From a bacterium (GTDB lineage: Bacteria > Desulfobacterota > DSWW01): a DNA stretch of 64,000 bases. How positions within the stretch are numbered: position 1 is the first letter of the stretch; the number at the start of each line of letters is the position of its first letter. Under the pieces are notes generated by a model. That model was not told the DNA's origin. It did no database searches and saw only the letters and a program-made list of their open reading frames with translations. The stretch covers positions 31,346 to 95,345 of the forward strand of contig JANQFG010000015.1 of NCBI GenBank assembly GCA_028277985.1. Direction: 5' to 3'. The position numbers and the translations under genes were made by a program. This document shows positions 1-8,713 of this stretch, piece by piece.

Positions 1-57
1 TTCGACTACTGCAGGACCGTCTACATAGATCGCCGGGGAAAACGGGCGAGACCCTGA
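1..57 (+). CDS. C-terminal end of an unidentified upstream gene (partial)
   Basis: An open frame runs from base 1 to a TGA at 55-57 and ends ...RRGKRARP. It stops 11 bases before the next plus-strand start. The very basic tail fits the end of a real gene from the polysaccharide cluster entering the window, but 18 residues cannot identify a family. It could also be a chance open stretch. Confidence 0.3.
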   Translation, partial: FDYCRTVYIDRRGKRARP

Positions 58-68
58 GGCGTGCCTCA

Positions 69-1145
69 ATGAGAATCCATTTCACAGGTGACGGGCGGCA
101 AAGCTTCGATCGGACCCGGTACCTCTGGGGAGCACTGATCAGGAACTGGCACACCGTCAGCAAGTCGAGGAGATGGAAGCCGCCACCTGCAGGCTGCGAT
201 ATCTGGTTCCACGATGTGGAGGTCCAGTTCCCGTTCGCCGAGCACCTGAAGGACCGCCTGCACGATTTCGAAGGGCATCTCGTCTTGTTTCGAACGGACG
301 ACAGGATGGACTTCCCCTTTCAGAAGATTCCGAACGATCTCCTTTCGCGGGCGAACCTCTTCCTTGCTGCCCATTGGCGCACGGACGCCTCTGCCATACC
401 CGAGACGTTTCGTGATCGATGTGGCTACATCAATCCCATCCTGAGGCCTTTCTCCCCCCGTTCCGGAAGTTCGCTTCGTGAAAGAGAGCAGAGAGTCGTC
501 TTTTACGGTGTTCGCACAGGGGGTAAGAACCTCCCGGACGGAGGAAACAGCCGAGAGAAAGCCCTTCGCACCCTGCTGGACAAAGACCTCCCCTTCGAAG
601 GGGGATTCGTCGACGGAGGCCCGGATCACCCAACCCCCGAGGATCTCCTCGTCCCCAGGCTGTCAACGCGAGAGCATTTCCAGAGGTTGGACGCGACCTC
701 GATCTGCCTTTGCCTGTGGGGCTATTGTCCCCTCACTTACCGCTTCTTCGAGGGGCTGTCGCGCCGAAACCTGGTCGTGACCCAGACGCTGTCGGGCCTT
801 CACTTCGCTAGAGGAGGGCTGGAGGCGGGGGTGCACTACGTCGAGCTCAAGGCAGATTTGTCCGATATGCAGGAAAAACTCGAATACTATCTGACCCACA
901 GCGACGAGGCCCAACGGATCGCCGACGCGGGACACGAACGGTTCCGATCCCATTTCGCTTTTCGCGGACTCGACTTCCCGCAGCCTCTCTTCGAGGAAAT
1001 CTCCGCCACCTGGGGTGGCATACTGGACAAGGTGCATAAGCCGACCCTGAGGGCTCGCGCACTCAAGAGGGTCCTCCCATGGATCAGGAACCTGCCGACC
1101 GACCGACCTGTGAGCAGAAAGATCACGGGAATGGAGGCTCTTTGA
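69..1145 (+). CDS. Probable glycosyltransferase, surface polysaccharide synthesis
   Basis: A 358-residue protein without signal peptide or membrane segment. The last third (about residues 215-310) has the pattern of the C-terminal sugar-nucleotide half of GT-B glycosyltransferases: a CLCLWGYCPLTYRFFEGLS segment, the usual place for 'which part of the protein chooses the donor', then a segment like 'hYVELKADLSDMQEKLEYYL' and a helix ending in a HERFRSHFAF-type tail, as in Glyco_trans_1_2 and CAP10-like proteins. The N-terminal half is not recognisable. Next on the same strand is an FkbM methyltransferase 52 bases downstream, and more glycan genes follow. Acceptor and sugar cannot be told. The family call is moderate, the activity inferred. 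Confidence 0.6.
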   Translation: MRIHFTGDGRQSFDRTRYLWGALIRNWHTVSKSRRWKPPPAGCDIWFHDVEVQFPFAEHLKDRLHDFEGHLVLFRTDDRMDFPFQKIPNDLLSRANLFLAAHWRTDASAIPETFRDRCGYINPILRPFSPRSGSSLREREQRVVFYGVRTGGKNLPDGGNSREKALRTLLDKDLPFEGGFVDGGPDHPTPEDLLVPRLSTREHFQRLDATSICLCLWGYCPLTYRFFEGLSRRNLVVTQTLSGLHFARGGLEAGVHYVELKADLSDMQEKLEYYLTHSDEAQRIADAGHERFRSHFAFRGLDFPQPLFEEISATWGGILDKVHKPTLRARALKRVLPWIRNLPTDRPVSRKITGMEAL

Positions 1146-1197
1146 TTCCACCATCCTCAAGGGTCACAGGCCACGGAGGAAGGAGACTGAGGCCGAT

Positions 1198-1962
1198 ATG
1201 AACGATTCACCAGCCACCGCGCACCCCGAACCGGATCTCGAGGCGTTAGAAAAGGCGGAGGTCCGCGCCTACTTCGGAGAGAAGAGAGGCGGATTCTGTG
1301 TCGAGGTCGGCGCCAACGATCCGGTCGCCCCGACCTCTCAATCGTTGCACTTGGAGCAGAGCCTAGGCTGGGCCTGCCTCCTGGTCGAGCCGATCCCGGA
1401 TCTGGCGGCAAGGGCCAGGGAATTGCGTCCTCACGCCACGGTCTGCGAGTGCGCCTGCACGAGACCTGACAGGACGGGCGAAGTGGAGCTATTCATCCCG
1501 GTCCTGCCCGATGGCGACGTTCCCACGCACGCCTCCCTGGAGAAGAATCCGGATGACTTCCACTACGACGACCACCGCACGATCCGGGTCCGGGCCAACA
1601 CTCTGACCCATCTCCTCGAGGAACACAAAATCGATCGGATCGATCTGCTCTCTCTGGACGTGGAGGGCGCCGAGCTTGAGGTCCTTCAAGGCTTCGATTT
1701 CGACCGATGGAGACCCGGGTTGATTCTCATGGAGGACAAGTGCGTCTTCCTCTCCAAGCACCTTTTCCTGAAGCGCAAGGGTTACGTGCTCGTTCGAAAG
1801 CTGCACGGCAATTCCTGGTACGTCCCACGCGGGTCACCGCGCCCTCCGTGGCCGATGGGGGAACGTCTCCGATTGTTCCATCGAATGTACCTTGGAATCT
1901 GGCCCAGGAAGGTCCGCTACGCGATACGCAAACGGGACTGGGGTCCACTGAAGTCCTTGTGA
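1198..1962 (+). CDS. FkbM-family SAM-dependent methyltransferase
   Basis: A 254-residue cytoplasmic protein with the FkbM fold. Motif I is FCVEVGANDP (residues 38-47). An acidic strand end, LLVEPIPDL, follows at about 62, and a VRANTLTHLLEEHKIDRIDLL block comes before the family's hallmark LSLDVEGAELEVLQGFDF at about 143-160. FkbM enzymes usually O-methylate sugars or other hydroxyl groups, and many sit in capsule, O-antigen or glycolipid clusters as here. The ATG at 1198 follows GGAG by about 12 bases. It is transcribed with the preceding glycosyltransferase and converges on the next gene, whose stop lies 13 bases away. The substrate is not visible from sequence. Confidence 0.85.
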   Translation: MNDSPATAHPEPDLEALEKAEVRAYFGEKRGGFCVEVGANDPVAPTSQSLHLEQSLGWACLLVEPIPDLAARARELRPHATVCECACTRPDRTGEVELFIPVLPDGDVPTHASLEKNPDDFHYDDHRTIRVRANTLTHLLEEHKIDRIDLLSLDVEGAELEVLQGFDFDRWRPGLILMEDKCVFLSKHLFLKRKGYVLVRKLHGNSWYVPRGSPRPPWPMGERLRLFHRMYLGIWPRKVRYAIRKRDWGPLKSL

Positions 1963-1975
1963 AGTCGGAATCGGT

Positions 1976-2626
1976 TCAAGCCCGCTTCTCTTCCACCTGC
2001 CCTTTCTTCTCATAGACCCACTGTGAGCCACCGACTACCTCTATGTCCTCATCTGCGAACTTGTTCTTGACTGCATCGATGACCCCTTGCCAAGAGGGAT
2101 GGTAGTCATCACCTGCCAGAATACCTCCCTGCTTCACCTTGGGCAGCCATGCCTCGATATCTCGCACGACCGAGTCGAAGTCATGACTGGCGTCCAGATA
2201 GACAAAATCGAGAGATTCGTCGTCGTGTGATTTCGCCGCCTCTACAGAGGTAAGTCTTCTGACGTTCAGAAGATCCAACACGCCTGCCTCTTTCATGTTG
2301 CGAATGAACATGCCGTACAGATCCTGGTCGGCATATATTTCTTCGAGGCCGTCGCTGCCTTCGAACGTGTCCACTGCTTCAAAATAGATGCTCTTCCTCG
2401 ATCGCTTGATCAGTTGCGCCATAAAGCACGTGGATCTGCCTTGAAAACAGCCAATCTCGACAAATCGGCTGCCCGAGGGGAACCGCCCGACCACATCGCG
2501 ATAGAGCCCCTCGCCGTTGAAGTACCCGAATATCTTCTTGTGCTTTCTCGGCATGGTCATCTTGTGCCAGGTTCTCTTGAAATCCAGTATTTTGCGCACA
2601 TTCCGAAAGGTTCGTTCCATACCCAT
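1976..2626 (-). CDS. Class I SAM-dependent methyltransferase (Methyltransf_24 type)
   Basis: A 216-residue protein starting at ATG 2626, chosen because GGGGAGGTG lies 5-6 bases upstream; an open frame continues further upstream but with no sensible protein. Residues about 48-62 (RFVEIGCFQGRSTCFMA) form the SAM-binding motif I. AVDTFEG near 82 is the acidic end of strand 2. LDFVYLDASHDFDSVVRDIEAWLPKVKQGGILAGDDYH is typical of the Methyltransf_24 group, which acts on cephalosporin-hydroxylase-like, polysaccharide or small hydroxylated substrates. It lies 49 bases downstream of a GT4 glycosyltransferase on the same strand, so they probably form one unit. Substrate unknown. Confidence 0.85.
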   Translation of the reverse strand: MGMERTFRNVRKILDFKRTWHKMTMPRKHKKIFGYFNGEGLYRDVVGRFPSGSRFVEIGCFQGRSTCFMAQLIKRSRKSIYFEAVDTFEGSDGLEEIYADQDLYGMFIRNMKEAGVLDLLNVRRLTSVEAAKSHDDESLDFVYLDASHDFDSVVRDIEAWLPKVKQGGILAGDDYHPSWQGVIDAVKNKFADEDIEVVGGSQWVYEKKGQVEEKRA

Positions 2627-2675
2627 GACAGCACCTCCCCTGTCGTGAGGTTCAGTCCGCAGAGACCGGCACCCT

Positions 2676-3773
2676 TCACCCTTCCGCCAGCGTTCTCCTG
2701 TATACAGCCAGGGTCTCCCGGGCCGTCCTCTCCCAGGTGAACTCCTTGACCCGATCGAGCCCCTTGCGGATGCACTGCTCCCGGAGCGCGGGCTCCTCCA
2801 CCAATCGGAGAATCCCATCGGCGATCGATTCGACATCCAGGGGGTCCACAAGGAGTGCCGCATCACCCGCGACCTCGGGAAGGGAAGTCACCGTTGAAGA
2901 GAGTACAGGGGTTCCGCATGCCATCGCTTCAAGAATCGGCATGCCGAAACCTTCGTACAGGCTTGGAAACAGGAAGACGAGGGCACCCGCGTAGAGAGGC
3001 TGCAGGTCCTCCTGCCTCACATACCCTGTGGAATGGACATCATCACTCAAGCCGAGCTTCTCGATCGCTTCGAACACCTCTTCTCCTCCCGGCCCGGGGG
3101 TCCCTGCCAGGACGATCTGGACCGGCGGGGTCAACTGTTTCCTGACCCTGGAAAAGGCCTCCAATGTGCGGGACAGATTCTTCTTTCCCTCGATCCGACC
3201 GACATGGAGAAGATAGGGCTTCCGGATCCCATACCGCGACAAGGTCGTCTGGATCTCCTCCTCCGATATGACGCGGCCGGGACCCTCGACGCCCAAGGGT
3301 ACGACATCGATTCTCTCTTCCGGAATGGAGTAGAAGTTCAGGATATCCGCTTTTGTGTATTCCGAATCCGCGATGATCCGGTCCGCACGGGCCATGATGT
3401 CCGCATAGCGGCGAATCTTCTTTTCCGGATGACGGGTGCCCGAGTACTGATTGCTGTGCTGCGGGATGTCGTGGATCGTGACTACATTCTTCATCCTTCG
3501 GGAATTATACATGCGGGCATCGAGGCCATGAAAAAGGTCGACCTTTCTCGTGAAGAGGAAGTCCAGCGGTTCCTGGATGATCTTCGTTCGGAAGTTTTGC
3601 TGGCCGACCTTGAAGAAGAAGCGCCTGTCTTTCCACCGGGACAGCCGATAGCAGAGAGTGTATTGGCTCTCTTTGTCGAGGGACGCGATCTGTCGGATGA
3701 GGTTGATCCCGTAGATCGCCACACCGGTGGGTGCCTCTTTCGCTAGATTCGAAGCATCGAGTGCGACGTGCAT
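2676..3773 (-). CDS. GT4-family glycosyltransferase
   Basis: With the ATG at 3773 the protein begins MHVALDASNLAKEAPTGVAIY, a typical GT4 N-terminus with the glycine-bearing first loop; GGAAGG lies just upstream. A start at 3845 would add 24 uncharacteristic residues. The GT-B fold is clear: FHGLD and VVTIHDIP in the N-terminal domain, ADRIIADSEYTKADIL before the hinge, KPYLLHVGRIEGKKNLSRTLEAF at the start of the C-terminal domain. The nucleotide-binding EGFGMPILEAMACGTPVLSS contains the E-x7-E motif of retaining GT4 enzymes. It transfers a sugar from a nucleotide donor, probably mannose-like, to a glycan or lipid-linked acceptor in the cytoplasm. Confidence 0.9.
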   Translation of the reverse strand: MHVALDASNLAKEAPTGVAIYGINLIRQIASLDKESQYTLCYRLSRWKDRRFFFKVGQQNFRTKIIQEPLDFLFTRKVDLFHGLDARMYNSRRMKNVVTIHDIPQHSNQYSGTRHPEKKIRRYADIMARADRIIADSEYTKADILNFYSIPEERIDVVPLGVEGPGRVISEEEIQTTLSRYGIRKPYLLHVGRIEGKKNLSRTLEAFSRVRKQLTPPVQIVLAGTPGPGGEEVFEAIEKLGLSDDVHSTGYVRQEDLQPLYAGALVFLFPSLYEGFGMPILEAMACGTPVLSSTVTSLPEVAGDAALLVDPLDVESIADGILRLVEEPALREQCIRKGLDRVKEFTWERTARETLAVYRRTLAEG

Positions 3774-3962
3774 GGTCCTTCCAGAAGCGGCTCTGACCGC
3801 CTGGGGTCGTTGTTTCAGCGTCAGGCGAAGTATAGAAGCGGCCATCGCGGAGTGTCAAACCGGCCGGCCGGGAGTGGTCGGCAGACCTTGACGCAATCCT
3901 CAGCGCTGTTTTAATATCTCTCTGCCCTGGAGCCGGCAGTTCACCCTTAACCTCCGAACCGG

Positions 3963-4724
3963 ATGTGCCTTCTCGTGCCCTCTACGTCGAACCTGAACCC
4001 CGTCCCACCGACGACGAGTCCCGAGCGCATGGTTGAGCTTGCCCTGCCAAGAACGGGGACGTGGAGAGCACTCGACCGGGCCCTCGCAATGCTCAACAGG
4101 GCAATGCCTGAACGGGGGCATCTGCTCGATCTGCCCTGCGGCACAGGGTATCTGTCTGTGCGTGCTGCGCAGGACAGGTGGCGCGTAACTCCGGCCGATC
4201 TCACGCCTGACGTGTGGCAGGGTCCGTCCGATTTCAACGTGACCCGGGCGGATTTGCACAGACAACTGCCTTTCGACGACAATGCGTTCGATGCCCTGGC
4301 CTGCTGCGAGGGGCTCGAGCACGTGGAGAATCCATGGCTGGCGCTCCGCGAATTCTATCGCGTGCTAAGGCCCGGCGGTAGAGTAGCCATCAGCATCCCG
4401 AACACGATCGATATGAGACAGCGCCGGCGTCTCCTCTTTCGGGGCTTCTACGGGAACTACTATCCCGAAGACCGGAGTCATATCAACCTGATGGGTCCGC
4501 TTGTGCTGAGCCATGCCATGCTGCGGATGGGCTATCTCATCCGCGACGTGGGTGCCGTGGACATTTACGGAGGCCCCTTCCATCGTCTCTTCAGCCCCCT
4601 GTTCAGAATCGGACGAAAGAGTCTGCTGCCCGAAGAAGTGCGGAAGATGCTCTCCCGCTCCGATGTCCTTATCGGGAGGACCGTGCTCATTCTAGGTGAG
4701 AAGCAAGACAAGCGGGACGAATAG
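3963..4724 (+). CDS. Class I SAM-dependent methyltransferase (Methyltransf_11 type)
   Basis: About 253 residues from the first ATG; a shorter protein from ATG 4029 (MVELALPRTG) is also possible because no clear ribosome site marks either. Motif I is LLDLPCGTGYLSV (about 52-64). LPFDDNAFDALACCEGLEHVENPWLALREFYRVLRPGGRVAISIPN is the classic Methyltransf_11 motif II-III block. The C-terminal part (YYPEDRSHINLMGPLVLSHAMLRMGY) resembles methyltransferases of sugar or O-antigen pathways. It is flanked by divergent and convergent glycan genes and stands alone on the plus strand. The substrate is not visible. Confidence 0.85.
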   Translation: MCLLVPSTSNLNPVPPTTSPERMVELALPRTGTWRALDRALAMLNRAMPERGHLLDLPCGTGYLSVRAAQDRWRVTPADLTPDVWQGPSDFNVTRADLHRQLPFDDNAFDALACCEGLEHVENPWLALREFYRVLRPGGRVAISIPNTIDMRQRRRLLFRGFYGNYYPEDRSHINLMGPLVLSHAMLRMGYLIRDVGAVDIYGGPFHRLFSPLFRIGRKSLLPEEVRKMLSRSDVLIGRTVLILGEKQDKRDE

Positions 4725-4760
4725 GGGGAAGGCGCAGTTCTCGTTCTTCTTGGCCCATTT

Positions 4761-5807
4761 TCACGGACGATACGGCAGGAGCTCGATCGCCCGCGCCAGG
4801 ACGGTCTCGGGCCGGATCGTGGACAGACAGTTGTACCGTTCGCACTTCTCCCACGTACATTTCGGGCAGAGTTCTGCATCCGGAACGAAGACGTTCTCCG
4901 GCTGCCCGTGAGGCCCCCAGCGGTGCGGCGCCGCGGATACGTACGGGCTGTAGATCCCGATCACCTTCGTTCCGAGCGCATCTGCCAGATGAAGAGGACC
5001 CGTGGAGTTGGAAACAACCAGGGAGGCCGTGGAAAGCAAGGCCGCCAGCTCGATCAGGTCGAACTCTCCACACAGATCCGTTCCTCCTCCATCCATGCAG
5101 GCCCTGGCGCGATCCACTGCGGCACGATCCTGATCGCTTCCCGTGAGGACCACCGGGATCCCCCGATTCAGGATTCCCTTGCCAAGGGCCCCGAAGTGCT
5201 CCGGCGGCCAGTTGAGCGAGGAGTCCCCGGAGCCCGGGTGAATCACAACGAACGGATCCCCGGACGCTCCGATCCCCTCTGAGGCAAGCCTTTCGACCAT
5301 CCTCTGAAGAATCTGCTCCGGGATCTCCAGCCCGGCAGTGGCCCGGTCGGCAGGAATGCCGATCCCTTCCAGGAGCTTCAGATTCAACTCCATCTCGTGC
5401 AGGCCCGACTCCTTTCTGTGGAGTCGAATTCTCCGGTTGAACAGGGGCGAGAAATATCGGTAGACCGTTCCCACGCGGACGGGCACCCCGGCAAAAAACG
5501 TGGCGAGAGCGAGAGTGGGAATCGGAAACAGATGGACCGCGAGATCGTATCGTTGAGAACGCAAGAATCGTGTGAGGGCCGGCAACCCTCGAAGGCCGGG
5601 GTTTGCGTGAGCGATCACTTCGGACACGTTCCTCTGCAGGCCCGCGATAGGCACGGTGTAGGGGTTTACCAAAAGATCGACTCGCGCCGCCGGGAGGGCT
5701 GCCTTGATGGCTTCTACCACCGGAAAGGAGAGCACCAGATCCCCGAGCCTGTCGGTTCGGAAGACAATGATCTTCTTCCAGGCGGTTCTATCCGGATCGT
5801 TACGCAA
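4761..5807 (-). CDS. GT9-family (heptosyltransferase-like) glycosyltransferase
   Basis: A 348-residue GT-B protein of the ADP-heptose:LPS heptosyltransferase family. It opens KKIIVFRTDRLGDLVLSFPVVEAIKAALP, the GT9 signature with the conserved 'GDLVLSFP' helix. The C-terminal domain has FVVIHPGSGDSSLNWPPEHFGAL, then GTDLCGEFDLIELAALLSTASLVVSNSTGPLHLADALGTKVIGIYSP, where the S/N-x-S-G-P-x-H-L-A segment binds the nucleotide sugar. Family members add heptose to lipid A core, so the gene points to a Gram-negative outer membrane with LPS-like glycan. It lies 36 bases downstream of the nucleotidyltransferase gene, in the same unit. The exact sugar is not determined. Confidence 0.9.
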   Translation of the reverse strand: MRNDPDRTAWKKIIVFRTDRLGDLVLSFPVVEAIKAALPAARVDLLVNPYTVPIAGLQRNVSEVIAHANPGLRGLPALTRFLRSQRYDLAVHLFPIPTLALATFFAGVPVRVGTVYRYFSPLFNRRIRLHRKESGLHEMELNLKLLEGIGIPADRATAGLEIPEQILQRMVERLASEGIGASGDPFVVIHPGSGDSSLNWPPEHFGALGKGILNRGIPVVLTGSDQDRAAVDRARACMDGGGTDLCGEFDLIELAALLSTASLVVSNSTGPLHLADALGTKVIGIYSPYVSAAPHRWGPHGQPENVFVPDAELCPKCTWEKCERYNCLSTIRPETVLARAIELLPYRP

Positions 5808-5843
5808 TTCTGCTCTCGTGCAGGTTCGAGTGGGAATACCTGT

Positions 5844-6602
5844 TCAGTCTACGTCCGGGTTGCATCCCCGAACCAGGGAGTCGATCGAAATGCTACGTCG
5901 GTCCAGCATCCTCTGCATGTCCTCGTATCGAGCCCGGGTGCCCAGGTCCGTCCAGAACCCCTTGGTTTCGTAGCCCATGATTCGCTCGCCGGCCCGGAGC
6001 ATGTCCAGATACACATCGATGATGCTGAAGGCGTTCTGCCGGTTCTGCATGTAAGAGAAGACTTCCGGTTCGAGCACATGGACCCCGGTGAACATCAGGC
6101 GGTTCCATGGGCCCGAAGGGACGGCAAGCTTGCCCAGGACCTGTCTCACGAGGCCGTACCCGTCCGTTTCGATCGCACCGAACCGCTCCACTTCCGGGTC
6201 ACGGCGAAGGACCATGGTTACGGCCGCGTGGTTTTCCCGATGGAATCGGAGCACATCATGAAGGTCCAGCTCCATCAGGATGTCCGCGTTCATGACCACG
6301 AAGGTCTCCCCAAAAAGGTGCGGAGCCGCCTTCTGGATCCCCCCGCCCGTGCCCAGCAGCTTTCTCTCCCAGGAGTAGAAGATGCGAAGCCCCCATTGAC
6401 CGCCATCGCCCACGTAATCCCGGATAGCGTCTCCCAGGTGATGGAGGTTCACGACGACTTCATCGACACCGCAGTTCTTCAGGTAGGTCAGCGTGTAAGA
6501 GATCAGAGGCTTGCCCGCCACCGGGATCATCGGCTTGGGCAACGTCTCGGTCAAGGGACGAAGACGCTCTCCCCGGCCGGCTGCCAGCACCATCGCCCTC
6601 AA
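5844..6602 (-). CDS. Sugar-1-phosphate nucleotidyltransferase
   Basis: A 252-residue enzyme of the NTP_transferase family. The signature LAAGRGERLRPLTETLPKPMIPVAGKPLI lies at residues 6-34 and includes the G-x-G-x-R-L and K-P motifs that bind the nucleoside triphosphate. LLGTGGGIQKA at about 84 and VVMNADIL at about 100 (metal-binding Asp) follow. It has no left-handed beta-helix, so it is a single-domain enzyme like HddC or MurU rather than a GlmU. It makes an NDP-sugar, plausibly the donor for the neighbouring glycosyltransferases. Its start overlaps the stop of the upstream gene by 4 bases, so translation is probably coupled. The sugar is uncertain. Confidence 0.85.
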   Translation of the reverse strand: MRAMVLAAGRGERLRPLTETLPKPMIPVAGKPLISYTLTYLKNCGVDEVVVNLHHLGDAIRDYVGDGGQWGLRIFYSWERKLLGTGGGIQKAAPHLFGETFVVMNADILMELDLHDVLRFHRENHAAVTMVLRRDPEVERFGAIETDGYGLVRQVLGKLAVPSGPWNRLMFTGVHVLEPEVFSYMQNRQNAFSIIDVYLDMLRAGERIMGYETKGFWTDLGTRARYEDMQRMLDRRSISIDSLVRGCNPDVD

Positions 6603-7603
6603 GGAGAGACCTCCTCGTCCGGTAGCCCCTCACCGTCAAAAGGGAAACGGACCACCGATTCGAGCAGCCTGAGTTCCTCGGTCTCGGCGAATCCGCTCAA
6701 CCGGCCCCAGGCCTGGTCGGAATAGGTACATGCGGTCTTCCGTGATGCGGTCAAATACCCTTTCCCATCGAGCATTGCCCGCAGGACCTCCAGATCCGAC
6801 GCCCCTGGCGAAAGGAGTCGCCTCGCCGCCTCCTCCCACGCCCCTCTTCCTTCCTTCTCCCAGAGCAGGATCATGGGGTAGCTGTATTTCGCATCCGGCG
6901 AGAGCGGGGAGCCCTCCGTTGAGATGCGCTCCCAGATCGAAAGATCTTCCAGGATCCTTACCATCCTCCCCAAGAGAAGACCGCATTCGCCCAGGCTCTC
7001 CTCCGCCTCATTGCCCGCCTCTCCGAGGATGGCACCCACACGAAGGCTCAACGAGAGCAGCAGAGACACCTTGTCCGCCACGACCTCGAAGCACCTCGCA
7101 GGCTCGACACTGTCGAGCTCCTTCTCCAGGGTCACGAGCTTCGCTTGCGCCTCGGCACTCTCCAGGGAGGTCTGGATATGCTCCCGGATGATCCGGGTCT
7201 CTCCGTCTTCAACGATGAACCGGGAGGCCTTTGAAAAAAAGAAATCCCCGAGAAGAATATCCAGGGCTTCGCGGTGATGGTGTGCCTGATCCGTGTCTTC
7301 TCCTGCTCCGGGGGCCTGTCGGACATAACCGAGGCGGTCATGCAGAAGGGAAGCCATGTGAATCATGTGGATGCTGGCGGCCAGACGCAGGGGCCGCTCG
7401 CCCGTACACCCGTAATGTCGGGCAACCAGCAGGACGAGATAAGGTCTCAAAGGCTTGCGATCGAATCCTGAAAGCCCGAATCCGTCGCTGTCCCAGAAGG
7501 ACTGCAGGGTTTCCGGCAGGGATTCCCTCACGTAGTCGTGAACCCGTTCCAGCTCCTTCTGTGCCCAGGGGGGAACCGGAATCGCGAAGATGTTCGTGTT
7601 CAT
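6599..7603 (-). CDS. Polyprenyl-synthase-fold protein with degenerate catalytic motifs
   Basis: A 334-residue all-helical protein that follows the isoprenyl diphosphate synthase layout: FDRKPLRPYLVLLVARHYG (substrate-binding arginines), SIHMIHMASLLHDRLGY in the place of the first DDxxD, LLGDFFFSKAS after it, CFEVVADKVSLLLSLSLRVGAILGEA, then LGRMVRILEDLSIWE in the place of the second DDxxD, and a YPMILLWEKEG block. Both Asp-rich motifs are reduced to a single Asp each, so Mg2+-diphosphate chemistry looks lost. Either it is a catalytically dead partner, as in the small or regulatory subunits of heterodimeric prenyl synthases, or it binds a prenyl lipid. It overlaps the nucleotidyltransferase gene by 4 bases. 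Confidence 0.6.
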   Translation of the reverse strand: MNTNIFAIPVPPWAQKELERVHDYVRESLPETLQSFWDSDGFGLSGFDRKPLRPYLVLLVARHYGCTGERPLRLAASIHMIHMASLLHDRLGYVRQAPGAGEDTDQAHHHREALDILLGDFFFSKASRFIVEDGETRIIREHIQTSLESAEAQAKLVTLEKELDSVEPARCFEVVADKVSLLLSLSLRVGAILGEAGNEAEESLGECGLLLGRMVRILEDLSIWERISTEGSPLSPDAKYSYPMILLWEKEGRGAWEEAARRLLSPGASDLEVLRAMLDGKGYLTASRKTACTYSDQAWGRLSGFAETEELRLLESVVRFPFDGEGLPDEEVSP

Positions 7604-7726
7604 GGACCCTCTTCTTTCTGGGTTGCCGACGAGGGACGAGCTTCCATAGGTTCGATTCGTCCCGGAAGCAAAAGGTCAACGGCAAAAGGCTAAAGGAAAA
7701 CTCTCGAGGGTGCAAGGGGGGGGAGT

Positions 7727-8713
7727 TCAAGGGCCCCCTGGGAGCTCCGGGCCAAGGTTCAGAATTCCACGCCGGGAAAAATCGAACAGCACCTCCTCGT
7801 CATCATCCCGGGTGATGCAGAGGGTCTGCCCGCTGTTCGTTGCGCCGATCCTCTCGGCCCATATCCCTCGCTCTTCGAACCTCCGGAGGGTGTCCTTGCT
7901 GTTCTTTTGATCGCAGACCAGGAGAAAGCCGTAGCTCGGGAACACCTTGAGCCAGTCCAGGAGGTCGAATGGGCCGGGCACCTCCAGGCGGGTGAGATCG
8001 ACCCGGGCCCCGACCCCGGCGCGCTCGAGGAGCATGGCCAGGCTCCCGAGGATGCCCGCATTACTCACGTCCTTCGCAGCTACACAAAGTCCGTCCTCGG
8101 CCAGGCCACACAGGATTTCCAGGTCCGCACACAGGGTCTGCGAATCCTTGTGAACGTGGGAATCCCAGTTCAGCATCGACTCGCCCCACTGCTCTCCCCG
8201 AAGATCCATCGCAAGGAGGATCTCCTGATCCGGCCCTGCGTCCCGATCCGCAAGCAGGGCCTTCGCCTTTCCAAGGACACTCGCCGCCAGAAAAGGCGTC
8301 ATACCCTCGGGTGAGATGTGCCCGCCTACCATGGGTACATTGAGCCGCCCGCACTCCTCCCGAATCCCCTGTGCAATCGACGCCACCTGCTGTTCGTCCG
8401 CGCCGGCAAGAACGTTCACCAGGGCCAGGGGCCTGCCTCCCATGGCGTAGATGTCGTTCACGTTCACCAGCACGGCCGCCCTGCCTGCCCTTACCGGGTC
8501 TTGCTCGACGAGGGAGGGAAGGATTCCGTCAGCGGCGAAGAGCAGATAGCCTCCGTCTTCTGCCTGCAGCACGGCTGCATCGTCGCCTGGCCCCAGAACC
8601 ACGTTCCCGAAGTCCCAGGCCCCGTCCATCGCTCTCAGGCACTCCCCGACCGCCCACTTTCGCTGGATGCCGGCAAACCCTCTGAGCTCACTCGAAAGCG
8701 TGGAGAGGTTCAT
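7727..8713 (-). CDS. AIR-synthase-like ATP-binding protein (Nit1C NitF / MSMEG_0567-type context)
   Basis: A 328-residue protein of the PurM/SelD/ThiL superfamily. VLGPGDDAAVLQ (about 40-51) and LLFAADGILPSLVEQDPVRAGRAAVLVNVNDIYAMGGRPLALVNVL form the ATP-binding N-terminal domain. VPMVGGHISPEGMTPFLAASVLGKA is the conserved central block. KDVSNAGILGSLAMLLE lies at the start of the C-terminal domain, where PurM-type enzymes place the conserved D-x-S-x-G-G. The stop overlaps nothing, but its start overlaps the upstream radical SAM gene by 4 bases. The same pairing of an AIR-synthase homologue with a radical SAM and a GNAT protein defines Nit1C clusters. Its phosphorylated substrate is unknown. 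Confidence 0.8.
   Translation of the reverse strand: MNLSTLSSELRGFAGIQRKWAVGECLRAMDGAWDFGNVVLGPGDDAAVLQAEDGGYLLFAADGILPSLVEQDPVRAGRAAVLVNVNDIYAMGGRPLALVNVLAGADEQQVASIAQGIREECGRLNVPMVGGHISPEGMTPFLAASVLGKAKALLADRDAGPDQEILLAMDLRGEQWGESMLNWDSHVHKDSQTLCADLEILCGLAEDGLCVAAKDVSNAGILGSLAMLLERAGVGARVDLTRLEVPGPFDLLDWLKVFPSYGFLLVCDQKNSKDTLRRFEERGIWAERIGATNSGQTLCITRDDDEEVLFDFSRRGILNLGPELPGGP

Noticed and set aside
5397..6725. Long 442-codon plus-strand open frame opposite the glycosyltransferase and nucleotidyltransferase genes
   Set aside because: Composition is His/Arg/Gly-rich with no domain, and it is antisense to two well-recognised genes; a GC-bias shadow.
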